64,000 bases of DNA from Vibrio maritimus. Lineage in GTDB: Bacteria; Pseudomonadota; Gammaproteobacteria; Enterobacterales; Vibrionaceae. The notes beneath the pieces are model-generated. The model was not told where the DNA came from. It searched no databases and worked only from the letters and a program-made list of their open reading frames with translations. Location: NCBI GenBank assembly GCA_000755425.1, contig BBMT01000004.1, forward strand, positions 1-64,000. Direction: 5' to 3'. Shown here one piece after another: positions 39,978-48,826 of this stretch. Numbering within the stretch: the stretch's first letter is position 1; every line of letters starts with the position of its first letter. The position numbers were made by a program, and so were the translations under genes.

Positions 39978-40631
39978 ATGAGTCTTAAGTATCAAATCGT
40001 ACCGGTCACTACCTTCGCGCAAAACTGCTCTATCGTGTGGTGTGACGAAACAATGAAAGGCATAGTGGTTGATCCAGGTGGCGATGTAAAACAGTTGCTA
40101 GCCTTGGTTGAACAGCTTGGCGTGACGGTTGAGAAGCTAGTTTTGACTCACGGTCACCTAGATCATGTTGGTGGTACGGTAGAGATGTCCGAATCCCTTA
40201 AAGTGGATATTATCGGGCCGCATAAAGCGGACAACTTCTGGCTTCAAGGTTTGGAAGGTCAGAGCCAAATGTTTGGCTGGCCGTTAACGGAAGCGTTTGA
40301 GCCAACTGAGTGGCTAGACGAAGGCGATGTTGTTACTTTCGGCAATGAATCTTTGAGTGTTTACCACACGCCTGGCCACACTCCTGGTCATGTGTGTTTG
40401 TTTAATGAAGGTGCTAAGGTCGCATTTGTTGGTGATGTGCTGTTCAATGGTAGCATTGGTCGTACTGACTTCCCACAAGGTGATCACGCAACACTGATCA
40501 ACTCTATCAAAACCAAGCTGTGGCCACTCGGTAATGATGTGAAATTTGTACCTGGTCATGGTCCAGAGTCAACGTTCGGCCGTGAGCGAGTATCGAATCC
40601 TTATGTTGCTGATGAGATGCCTCTCTATTAA
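39978..40631 (+). CDS. ycbL: metallo-beta-lactamase fold hydrolase YcbL
   Basis: A 217-residue hydrolase of the glyoxalase-II-like group. Metal ligands are in LTHGHLDHVGG, HTPGHTPGHV, FVGDVLF and FVPGHGPEST. It lacks the C-terminal glutathione-binding helices of true glyoxalase II, as YcbL proteins do. It probably hydrolyses a thioester. Its stop codon overlaps the stop of the convergent DUF2982 gene. Confidence 0.92.
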   Translation: MSLKYQIVPVTTFAQNCSIVWCDETMKGIVVDPGGDVKQLLALVEQLGVTVEKLVLTHGHLDHVGGTVEMSESLKVDIIGPHKADNFWLQGLEGQSQMFGWPLTEAFEPTEWLDEGDVVTFGNESLSVYHTPGHTPGHVCLFNEGAKVAFVGDVLFNGSIGRTDFPQGDHATLINSIKTKLWPLGNDVKFVPGHGPESTFGRERVSNPYVADEMPLY

Positions 40632-41310
40632 ATCTCACTCCGGCTTGCCGCTGCTTGATAGCGGCGAGCCAATCCCACAAAATCCTCTCCTGCTCTATCT
40701 AAATCGGCTTCGGCGATAAATACGTCGTATCCGTAAAACTCTCTTTGATGCTTCATCCGATTAGCAAGCATCGCCAGCAGTCCTTTGTACTCGATGCCGC
40801 GTTCATCGACAAAGGGTTCGGCGTCAAGAACAATGTCTTCAAAACTCTTGGCTGGTGAGGTTTGCTGCGCGCCGATGTAAAGTAGCGCTCGTTGGCTAAG
40901 TAGAATATCGGTGGCTATCCTCGGACAGATGGCATCCAAGTAAGGACCATACTCTTTTACTCGAAGGCCTATCCAGGTAGGGGCTTGTGCCAGCCCTCTT
41001 GGTGCTGGGTGCAAATCCCAATTCTTTCGACATTTGCCCATCGAAGCACCCAGCCGCCTTTAAACAAATGCTGCTGAAGATGAGAGCTGGTTAAGGTAAA
41101 CGTGACTCGGCTTTTTTGAAGCATAAGGTAAGCAAAGCCCGACACGCTTGCGAAAATGGCAATGAACAGCCAAGCGTGCTCCCAAGAAGGTGACAACAAC
41201 AAAAAGCAGAAGCAGACCAACGCGCCCACGCCAGCCAACATCCTGACGGTTGGAGAGTCCCAAGTATAGTGGTGATTGCTAAGATGTAATGTGTCCATAA
41301 TTTGTGCCAT
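40628..41310 (-). CDS. DUF2982 membrane protein
   Basis: Restoring one G near 40985 gives a 227-residue protein with two hydrophobic helices (about residues 25-45 and 48-67) and a cytoplasmic C-terminal domain (RWANVERIGICTQHQEGW, then WIGLRVKEYGPYLDAICPRI). This matches DUF2982, found in Vibrio and relatives, function unknown. Starts at 41310 and 41298 are both possible. Confidence 0.75.
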
Positions 41311-41508
41311 CAATGAATACTGACCTCACTTTATACTGGTGAAACAACCACAAAGTTTATTGTTTAAATAATAGTCATTGTTGGCGCGGGACGGCATTTT
41401 TGTCTCGAGTTTGTGTCAAGACCCTACAAAAGCATTCAAAATTTTGGTATAAAACGCGCTTCAAATTTTGACCACTGCTTTGATGCAGTGAATTGGAGAG
41501 AAAACTCG

Positions 41509-41870
41509 ATGAGACTTGCTCATAAGCGCAAAGTGCAAGCAAAATTGCAAAAGCGTATTAAAGCGGTAGTTGCCAACACAGCCGCTGCAACAAAAACAGC
41601 AAAGCCTGTTGTAGCAAAAGCACCTGTAGTTGAAACCGCAACTGCGACAAAAAAAGTTGATGTAGCCCTAACTCCTAAACAGCAACAAGTGCTAGACATC
41701 GTTGCTAACAACGCTGAAGGCATCAACCGAAAGGTATCGGCCTTGAAGCAGGCCAAGAAGATGCAAAAGCAGCATCTTGGGCAACTGGCGCTCTAAAGAA
41801 ACTTCTTGAAGAAGGTTTGGTGGCTAAAGAGCAGCTAGCGGGCAACAAAGTGATCTACAAAGCGCTATAA
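41509..41870 (+). CDS. small winged-helix (MarR-like) regulator
   Basis: A 120-residue protein after restoring one C near 41727. The N-terminus is strongly basic (MRLAHKRKVQAKLQKRIKAV) with an Ala/Lys/Thr-rich tail to about residue 55. It is followed by a winged-helix domain: LTPKQQQVLDIVANNAEGIN, then a recognition part and LLEEGLVAKEQLAGNKVIY. The basic tail may bind DNA non-specifically. Target genes are unknown. A terminator follows. Confidence 0.75.
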
Positions 41871-41891
41871 GCGTTCACTTTACCCAATTTC

Positions 41892-41919
41892 AAAAAGACC
41901 CCTTTCGAGGGGTTTTTTT
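41892..41919 (+). terminator. terminator after the MarR-like gene
   Basis: GACCCC and GGGGTT(T) pair around TTTCGA, preceded by five As and followed by seven Ts. Confidence 0.88.
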
Positions 41920-41924
41920 GATCC

Positions 41925-42260
41925 TGTCGTTTGGCAAATCGGCAGATGTTAGCGACAGATGTCACAAAAGTAGCCATCCTGTAATATCTTGCTGATAATT
42001 AATGCGTACGTGTTTTTCTGTTCTTTATCTCTTTCTTTGATTTTTCAACTTACTGATTTTAATCGTTTATAGACATAGCTTTCATTTATCGCCTACGTAT
42101 TAATACGTAATACCAAGGTCGAAGCTGAGCTGTTGATAATCTTATTACTGCGTGCTCGCACTAATACACCTTGTTGGGTTTTCCATCCATAGTTATCTGG
42201 AATGTGAAACTTGGAGTCAGTTACTGGCTTCAAAAAGGAACCTACTCAAGGAACTGAATA
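41925..42260. promoter_or_regulatory. regulatory region of the TRAP operon
   Basis: About 340 non-coding bases upstream of dctP. The clearest signal is the palindrome at 42094-42109, described separately. A related half, TACGTGT, lies near 42007. The ribosome site CAAGGAACTG precedes the dctP start. Confidence 0.5.
42094..42109. promoter_or_regulatory. candidate NarL-type operator palindrome
   Basis: TACGTATTAATACGTA is a perfect 16-base palindrome. It can be read as two heptamers TACGTAT and ATACGTA separated by two bases, the 7-2-7 arrangement used by NarL-family regulators. A NarL-type regulator is encoded four genes downstream. Confidence 0.5.
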
Positions 42261-43354
42261 ATGAGTCTAATCAAGAAATCAGTATCACGTGTCATGAAGA
42301 GCACGGCCATCGTGGCTGCAACCTGCCTAGCGTTTGTTGCCGGCAATGCCAGCGCTGACGATAAAGTCTATCGCCTAAAACTTGCAGAAACTTGGGGGCC
42401 AAACTTCCCAATTTTTGGTGATGCAACAAAGAACATGGCGAAAATGGCCGAAGAAATGTCGAACGGTCGTCTGCAAATTCGTATCGACTCGTCTAACAAA
42501 CACAAAGCGCCATTCGGTGTGTTTGATATGGTGAAATCTGGTCAGTACGACATGGGCCACTCTGCGTCTTACTACTGGAAAGGCAAGGTGCCAAATACAC
42601 TCTACTTTACGACTATGCCTTTTGGTATGACGGCACCTGAGCAGTACGCGTGGTTCTATCACGGTGGTGGTATGCAGTTGATGGAAAAAGTGTATGACCC
42701 ACATAACTTGCTGTCTTTCCCTGGCGGTAATACTGACGTACAGATGGGCGGTTGGTTCCAGAAAGAGATCAACAGCGTAGAGGACTTACAAGGTCTGAAA
42801 ATGCGTATCCCTGGCTTCGCGGGTGAAATCCTAGCAGAAGTCGGTGCTAAACCAACGAACATTGCATCGGGTGAACTGTATACATCACTAGAACGTCGCA
42901 CGATTGACGCACTAGAGTGGGTAGGCCCTTCACTTGACCTTCGTATGGGCTTTCACAAAATTGCTCCGTACTACTACACAGGTTGGCATGAGCAGCAACT
43001 GAGCTTCAGTTCCTAGTTAACAAACGTACTTGGAATAAGCTTCCGGATGACCTGAAAGCGATTCTACAAATCGCAATGAAGACAGCCGCGTACGACATGT
43101 ACATTCAATCGACTCACGAAAGTGGTAAGAACTGGGCGACGATCCAAACTGATTACCCTGACGTGAAAGTGAAAGACTTCCCGAAAGAAGTTATGGATGC
43201 GCTTCGTGATGCCAACGACAAACTGCTTAAGCAACACGCTGACAAAGATGAAATGGCGAAAGAGATCCAAGCATCACAAGCAGCTTACCTAGAGCAAGTG
43301 CGTTCTTGGACAGATATCGCGTCGAAAGCTTACCTAAACAAGTTCGACGACTAA
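42261..43354 (+). CDS. dctP: TRAP transporter substrate-binding protein (DctP family)
   Basis: A periplasmic solute-binding protein of 364 residues after restoring one C near 42993. It has a signal peptide ending GNASA (about residue 32). The binding-fold segments include LKLAETWGPNFPIFGD, VKSGQYDMGHSASYYWKGK, LKMRIPGFAGEILAEVGA, and the ligand-arginine and carboxylate region ERRTIDALEWVGPSLDLRMG. The last of these and TGWHEPATELQFLVNK are like the TakP/FcbT1 subgroup, which binds 2-oxo acids or similar carboxylates. The substrate is therefore probably a small organic acid. A terminator-like hairpin follows before dctQ. Confidence 0.9.
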
Positions 43355-43363
43355 CCCCCAACT

Positions 43364-43396
43364 CAAGTGGCGTAGCTCCTGCGCCACTTTCTTTTT
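43364..43396 (+). terminator. attenuating terminator between dctP and dctQ
   Basis: AAGTGGCG pairs with GCGCCACTT around TAGCTCCT, followed by TCTTTTT. It would let the binding protein be made in excess of the membrane subunits. Confidence 0.75.
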
Positions 43397-43461
43397 ATAC
43401 CCATTGTCGTACGCCCTAATCATAACTATTAACGAATCACGGCGGATAGGCGGAAAGTTGT

Positions 43462-44004
43462 ATGCGTAGTTTAATTTATATCGAAAGACTGTTTAACAAG
43501 ATAGCCGATGCGCTCGGGTGGCTATCCAGTATTCTTTTTCTTCTTCTATTAGCAAACGTAGTTTATGACGTTGTCATGCGCTACGTCTTTAATGATGTGT
43601 CGATTGCCTTCCAAGAAATGGAGTGGCACCTGTTTTCAGCGGTGTTCTTATTAGGTGTGCCTTATGCCATAAAAGCGGGCGGTCACGTTCGTGTGGATGT
43701 GTTCTATGAGCGTTTATCTATGAAGGCGCAGGCGATTATCGACTTATTGGGCACCTTTATCTTTTTGTTCCCATTTTGCCTATTGGTCGCTTGGTACGGT
43801 ATCGACTTCGCGAAAGAAAGTTTTGAGCTTGGTGAAACCTCCGGTGACCCAGGTGGTTTGCCTTACCGCTGGGTTATTAAAGCGATGATCCCATTGTCCT
43901 TCTCGTTTATGGCGATAGCTGGCTGCGGATTAGTGCTTCACTCGTTGAACAAACTGTTTAACCCGCATTTGATGTACGCAAAATCTTCCGACGCTAAAGA
44001 ATAA
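43462..44004 (+). CDS. dctQ: TRAP transporter small permease (DctQ family)
   Basis: A 180-residue membrane protein with four helices (about 18-40, 55-75, 92-115 and 140-160). Conserved DctQ features are WLSSILFLLLLANVVYDVVMRY and FQEMEWHLFSAVFLLGVPYAIK. It complexes with the large permease and is 10 bases from it. Confidence 0.92.
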   Translation: MRSLIYIERLFNKIADALGWLSSILFLLLLANVVYDVVMRYVFNDVSIAFQEMEWHLFSAVFLLGVPYAIKAGGHVRVDVFYERLSMKAQAIIDLLGTFIFLFPFCLLVAWYGIDFAKESFELGETSGDPGGLPYRWVIKAMIPLSFSFMAIAGCGLVLHSLNKLFNPHLMYAKSSDAKE

Positions 44005-44014
44005 GGACGCTCTC

Positions 44015-45297
44015 ATGATCGGTATTGTGATGTTTTTTGTAGCCTTATTCGCGCTACTTCTCGGTTTCCCTGTCGCCTTTACCTTTGGTGGCATTGCATT
44101 AATTTTTGGTGTTTGGGCAGAAGGCATGGAGATGTTTGCCTTTATGCCATATCGAATCCAATCCATCATGGAGAACACGGTACTCATGGCGGTGCCTCTG
44201 TTTGTCTTCATGGGTTTGGTGCTTCAAAAGACGCGCTTAGCAGAGCAGCTTCTTGAGTCCATGGGGCGCTTGTTTGGTGGTGTGCGTGGCGGTATCGCTA
44301 TCTCTACTGTACTGGTGGGCGCATTGCTGGCCGCATCAACAGGTGTGGTAGGTGCTTCTGTTGTCGCAATGGGTCTTATCTCTTTGCCTGTTATGCTTAA
44401 GTACAATTACGACAAAGGGCTTGCCTGCGGCACTATTTGCGCGTCGGGTACCCTTGGACAAATCATTCCGCCTTCTATCGTACTTATCTTGCTGGGCGAT
44501 GTGTTGGGTGTGCCGGTTGGCGATCTATTCCAAGCGGCGCTGTGGCCTGGGTTTGTGCTAGTTGGTGCCTACGTACTCTATATTCTTATCTATGCCAAGC
44601 TGAACCCGGATAGCGCGCAGCCAATACCACGTGATGAATCGATCTCACGCTCAGACGAAGTGAAAACGGCACTGAAAGCCATTATTCCACCTTTAGCGCT
44701 GATCGTAGTGGTATTAGGTTCTATCTTCGCTGGTATTGCGACGCCAACAGAGTCTGCAGCACTGGGCGGTGCAGGTGCGATTGTGTTGTCTCTGCTTTAT
44801 CGTCAATTTAGCTGGAGCATGCTTTACGATGCGTCTAAAGAGACAGTCAAAGTGACAGCGATGGTGTTCGCAATCCTGCTTGGTGCGACCGCATTCTCTA
44901 TGGCGTTTACCTATACTGGCGGCGATATGCTGGTGGAAGAATGGATGCTAGAAATTCCTGGTGAAAAATGGGGCTTCTTGATTATCACTATGCTGGTTAT
45001 CTTGATCCTTGGTTTCTTCATCGACTTCGTTGAAATTTGTTTCATCATCGTACCTATGATTGCACCAGTCGCTGAGCTTCTTGGCATCAACATGACTTGG
45101 TTCGCTATCTTGATTGCATGAACCTACAAACTTCGTTCTTAACGCCGCCATTTGGGTTTAGCTTGTTTTATCTTAAAGGGGTAGCACCTAATGGAGTCAC
45201 GACCCGTGATATCTATCGAGGTGTGATGCCATTCATCGCGATACAGATAGCAGTGCTAGCCTCTATCCTGATGTTCCCAGAATTCTATGGAATGTGA
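44015..45297 (+). CDS. dctM: TRAP transporter large permease (DctM family)
   Basis: The sodium-coupled transport subunit. One missing A near 45117 would truncate the last 58 residues. Repaired, it has 427 residues and about 12 membrane helices. Family motifs: LLGFPVAFTFGGIALIFG at the start, CASGTLGQIIPPSIVLIL, and near the end LQTSFLTPPFGFSLFYLKGV. Confidence 0.93.
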
Positions 45298-45356
45298 TCG
45301 CCTTGGCGTAAGCTCAGCTTAGCGTTTCATTTCACCTCAACTCGTTGGTATGGTTA

Positions 45357-45384
45357 ATAAAGCTGCACTTAGTGCAGCTTTACT
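45357..45384 (+). terminator. hairpin after dctM
   Basis: AAAGCTGCAC and GTGCAGCTTT form a ten-base stem around TTA. The T tract is short, so some read-through into the kinase gene is plausible. Confidence 0.6.
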
Positions 45385-45419
45385 CGTAAGTGCAAAGGCG
45401 AATTTAGGAAAGGATTTCT

Positions 45420-46768
45420 ATGCCGTTAAAAGCCAAACTGATTCTTCTGACGTTGATCCCGTTGGTCATTGTAACCGCGAGCGTCAGTTGGATTACTCTC
45501 TACCAGGCTAAAGCACTGGGCGAAAAGGAAATAAGCATCTTTCGCGAGAGCTTGATCCGCACTAAAGAAGCCGCATTGAAAGACAGTGTTGAGCTCGCTT
45601 TTGATGCTATCGAGCAGGCGTATCTCGATCCTACTTTGTCGGAGCGAGAAGCTAAGGTTGAAGTGAAAGCGATTTTGAATCGTCTTCGCTATGGAACAGA
45701 CGGTTACTTCTTTGCTTACGATAAGGTTGGCACCAATTTAGTCCACCCAATTATTCCTGAGTTAGTCGGACGAAACCTACTCAAGCTCCAAGACCAAGAT
45801 GGCGATTACCTGATAGAAGCCCTGCTGTTTCAAGCGCAAGCGGGGGGCGGTTTTCATCAGTACCTGTGGCAAAAACCTCAACCGGGGAGACGGTCACTAA
45901 GTTGAGTTACGCCGCGTGGCTTGATAAGTGGGAGTGGATGATTGGCACCGGTTTATACATTGAAGATGTGGCGCAAGAAGTAGCGGTGCTGCGCGCGGCT
46001 ATCGACAATAATATCGAGACCACCATGTTTTCTATTGTCACCATTTTTGCCGTGACAGTTGCAGTGATCATTGTATTAACGCTGGCGATCAATTGGCACG
46101 AACATAAGCTTGCTGATAAGAACCTTAAAGAGTTGGCGCATAAAACGGTGATGTTTCAAGAAGATGAGCGTAAGCATCTAGCAAGGGAACTTCACGATGG
46201 TGTAAATCAGTTGCTGGTGTCGAGTAAGTGTCATTTGGAGTTGATGGACACGGGAAGTGTGGATGACCGTTCTATGGATCATCTCAAACAATCTCAATCC
46301 TCGCTGTCAGAAGCGATTATGGAAGTAAGACGCATATCTCATCATCTAAGACCAAGTGCGTTGGATGATATTGGACTTGAGGCCGCTATTACCACTTTGC
46401 TGCAAGACTTTAAAAATTACTCGATGGCGGAAACAAACCTAGTACTTGATGCCAATACACCCAAACTGAAATCTGAAGTAGCGACTACACTGTATCGAGT
46501 AGTGCAGGAGTCGTTAAATAATATTGAAAAGCATGCCAGTGCGACCGAAGTGACGGTGTTTCTCAAGCAGTTTGGTGAAGTTCTGCAACTTATAGTGTCT
46601 GATAATGGTGTCGGTTTTGACGTCAGTAGCGCAATGAATAGCCGCGGAATAGGTCTGCGCAATATGCGCGAGCGAGTCGAATTTATCGGTGGTGAGTTTG
46701 AGCTGATTAGCGAGTATGGCAAAGGAACGGAAATAACCGTGTTGTTGACGGTAGAAGGAGCGGTGTGA
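45420..46768 (+). CDS. Cache-domain sensor histidine kinase (NarL-partner type)
   Basis: A 449-residue membrane kinase after restoring one T near 45880. The first helix (residues 8-28) is followed by a periplasmic single-Cache domain with YGTDGYFFAYDKVGTNLVHP, a pattern seen in sensors of small carboxylates. The second helix is at about 202-225. The dimerisation and phospho-acceptor segment is ERKHLARELHDGVNQLLVSS, and the ATPase has NNIEKHA, DNGVGFDV and RGIGLRNMRERVEFIGG. It lies directly behind the TRAP genes and overlaps its regulator, so it probably senses the transported substrate. Confidence 0.92.
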
Positions 46769-47403
46769 TGGACGACCGAATTAGCGTAGTGATTGTCGAT
46801 GATCATCAAGTAGTGCTTGAAGGATTTATGGCGCGTTTAGAGCGCGAACCCGATATTGACGTGGTGGCAACAGCCAGCAATGGTGTGGAAGCGGTTGAAG
46901 TCATCAAACAATCGATGCCAGATGTTGTATTAATGGACGTCAGCATGCCAATAATGAATGGCATTGAAGCGACGGAAGTACTCAAGGCCGAGTTGCCGAA
47001 TGTTCGCGTGTTAATGCTGACCATGCATGACAACCGTGAGTACATCATGAAGGTGATGCAGGCTGGGGCAGTTGGTTACATGCTTAAAGAAATTTCTGCC
47101 GAGAAAATGGTTCAAGCCATTAAAACGGTTCATCAAGGATCGACCTATTTTTGCGAATCGGTAACGCAAACCTTATTCTCTCAAGACATTACTCCAACGG
47201 CGGTAAAATCGAATCCGCTGAGTCGCCGTGAAGAATCGGTTTTGACTTTGGTAGCGCAGGGTTGCAGTAGCAAGAAGATCGCTCAACTGCTGAATATTTC
47301 TTATCGAACGGTGGAAACGCATCGCCAGAATATTAAGCATAAGCTGGACTTGCATTCTACGGCAGAGTTGGCGAAGTATGCGTTAGAGAATGGTTTGTCT
47401 TAG
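46768..47403 (+). CDS. NarL/FixJ-family response regulator
   Basis: A two-component regulator of 211 residues. The receiver has VIVDDHQVVLEGF, the phospho-acceptor in VVLMDVSMPIMNGIEA, MLTMHDNREY and the lysine of GYMLKEIS. The LuxR-type helix-turn-helix is LSRREESVLTLVAQGCSSKKIA followed by YRTVETHRQNIKHKL. The ATG overlaps the stop of the kinase gene (TGATG). It most likely controls the TRAP operon. Confidence 0.94.
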   Translation: MDDRISVVIVDDHQVVLEGFMARLEREPDIDVVATASNGVEAVEVIKQSMPDVVLMDVSMPIMNGIEATEVLKAELPNVRVLMLTMHDNREYIMKVMQAGAVGYMLKEISAEKMVQAIKTVHQGSTYFCESVTQTLFSQDITPTAVKSNPLSRREESVLTLVAQGCSSKKIAQLLNISYRTVETHRQNIKHKLDLHSTAELAKYALENGLS

Positions 47404-47439
47404 TGGTAGGAACATTGTTTTTAAATAGGCAGCTACTAA

Positions 47440-47891
47440 CGTCGCATCGCCAGATAAAATATCAGCGAGGCGTAGCGAGCCAGTAGCTCCTCCACTTTAT
47501 AAGGGGAGGTTGGGAGGGGCTCTTTGTTTTTCAATTTACTAATATGCAAGAGAAAAGATCTTAAGAGCACCCCTCTAGCTCCCCCGGCTACGCGCCCCGT
47601 TATAAAGGGTGAGAACCACAAGCTAGCTTCTATCGTCGTATCGCTTTTTGATTGGGCGAGCCAGTAGCTCCTCCCCTTTATAAGGGGAGGCTGGGAGGGT
47701 GCTCTTTGTTTTTCAACTTACTAATATGCAAGAGAAAAGACCTTAAGCGCACCCCCTCTAGCTCCCCCGCTACGCGCCCCGTTATAAAGGGGGAGAACTA
47801 CAGGCTAGCTCCTATCGTCGCATCGCCTTTTGATTGAGCGAGGCGTAAGCGAGCCAGTAGTTCTTCTGATAAGGGGAGATTAGGAAGGGGT
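47440..47891. mobile_element. cluster of MITE-like palindromic elements
   Basis: Two nearly complete copies (47563-47705 and about 47745-47891) and a 5-prime-truncated copy (47440-47519) stand in the same direction. They are separated by an almost identical 50-base spacer containing TTACTAATATGCAAGAGAAAAG, giving a period of about 181 bases. Each full copy begins GAGCACCCCTCTAGCTCCCC-like and ends GGGGAGGCTGGGAGGGTGC-like, forming terminal inverted repeats of about 20 bases. The element at 5671-5830 is the same family in the opposite orientation. No open frame lies within. Confidence 0.85.
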
Positions 47892-48011
47892 ATAATGCGA
47901 CACAATCACAACAACCATTCACCCCAATGTGATCTCACATAATTTTTATCAATTTTCCCACACATCAACGGCAAAGTTCTGTTATAAAGTGCCCGCGATA
48001 TCAGTGAACGT

Positions 48012-48500
48012 TTGGAATTAGTTTTGGAAAAACACGAAGAAGTCTTAGTAGCGTTGCGTCAGATCATTCGAGCTATCGATCTACATTCGAAGAAGCTTAA
48101 GAAAGAGTGCGGTTTGACTGGCCCGCAATTGATCCTCATGAATACCATTCGAGATATGGGGGATGTGACTATTCGTGAGTTGTCGAACTCCACTAATATT
48201 AGTCAAGCAACTGCGACGACGATTATTGATCGACTAGAAGCGCAGGAATACGTCAAACGTGTACGTAGCCAACAAGACAAACGCAAAGTCCACGCGGTAT
48301 TGACCGAAAAAGGTCAAGAAGTACTGAAAAACTCACCGCCGCCACTGCAAGATAATTTCGTGAACAAGTTTCAAGCATTGGAGAGTTGGGAGCAGACGTT
48401 GCTTCTGTCGTCTATTCAGCGTATTTCATTGATGATGAATGCTGATGACCTTGATGCAGCACCCGTTCTGCAGCTCGATAGTAATATATCGAAAAACTAA
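48012..48500 (+). CDS. cosR: MarR-family compatible-solute regulator CosR
   Basis: A 162-residue MarR-type repressor. The winged-helix part reads TIRELSNSTNISQATATTIID, then RLEAQEYVKRVRSQQDKRK, the wing of MarR proteins. In V. cholerae and V. parahaemolyticus the regulator CosR, which represses ectoine synthesis and betaine uptake at low salt, sits beside a BCCT transporter, as here. That context supports the name. The start is uncertain: no ATG exists upstream, and TTG at 48012 or 48024 must be used unless another base is missing. Confidence 0.8.
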   Translation: MELVLEKHEEVLVALRQIIRAIDLHSKKLKKECGLTGPQLILMNTIRDMGDVTIRELSNSTNISQATATTIIDRLEAQEYVKRVRSQQDKRKVHAVLTEKGQEVLKNSPPPLQDNFVNKFQALESWEQTLLLSSIQRISLMMNADDLDAAPVLQLDSNISKN

Positions 48501-48826
48501 AATACTATCCGGGTCTGATGTTTTCTTGAGCGCTTATCAAACCCGGTTTTCTCCTTCCTCATACCGTCATATCGTTTTTAATTTCTCTTCTCTGTGTTTT
48601 TAAATCCCATACTCTTTTGAGTACTAATCTTTTTTGCCACTAAGCTATTTGTTTAAAATATCGCCATAAAAATCACATATTGTGAAATTACACTTATAAT
48701 TTGGTAGAGTACTGCGCTGAAAAGTAGATTAATGCGTGTTCTCAGCGATTTTTGTATGCCAATGTCGCCGTTATATTGAACATTAAATGCTTTGAGTTGG
48801 AAGCAATTTGGTCATAGAGAGGATTA
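48501..48826. promoter_or_regulatory. upstream region of the betaine transporter gene
   Basis: A non-coding stretch of 326 bases. It contains TCACATATTGTGA (48673-48685), an inverted repeat with five-base arms, ten bases before a good -10 box TATAAT (48695-48700). The palindrome is a candidate operator for CosR or another regulator. No convincing -35 box is seen. Confidence 0.4.

Noticed and set aside
47440..47891. Integron attC sites or CRISPR repeats
   Set aside because: The units are about 140 bases with terminal inverted repeats and near-identical spacers; no attC core sites or cassette genes are seen.
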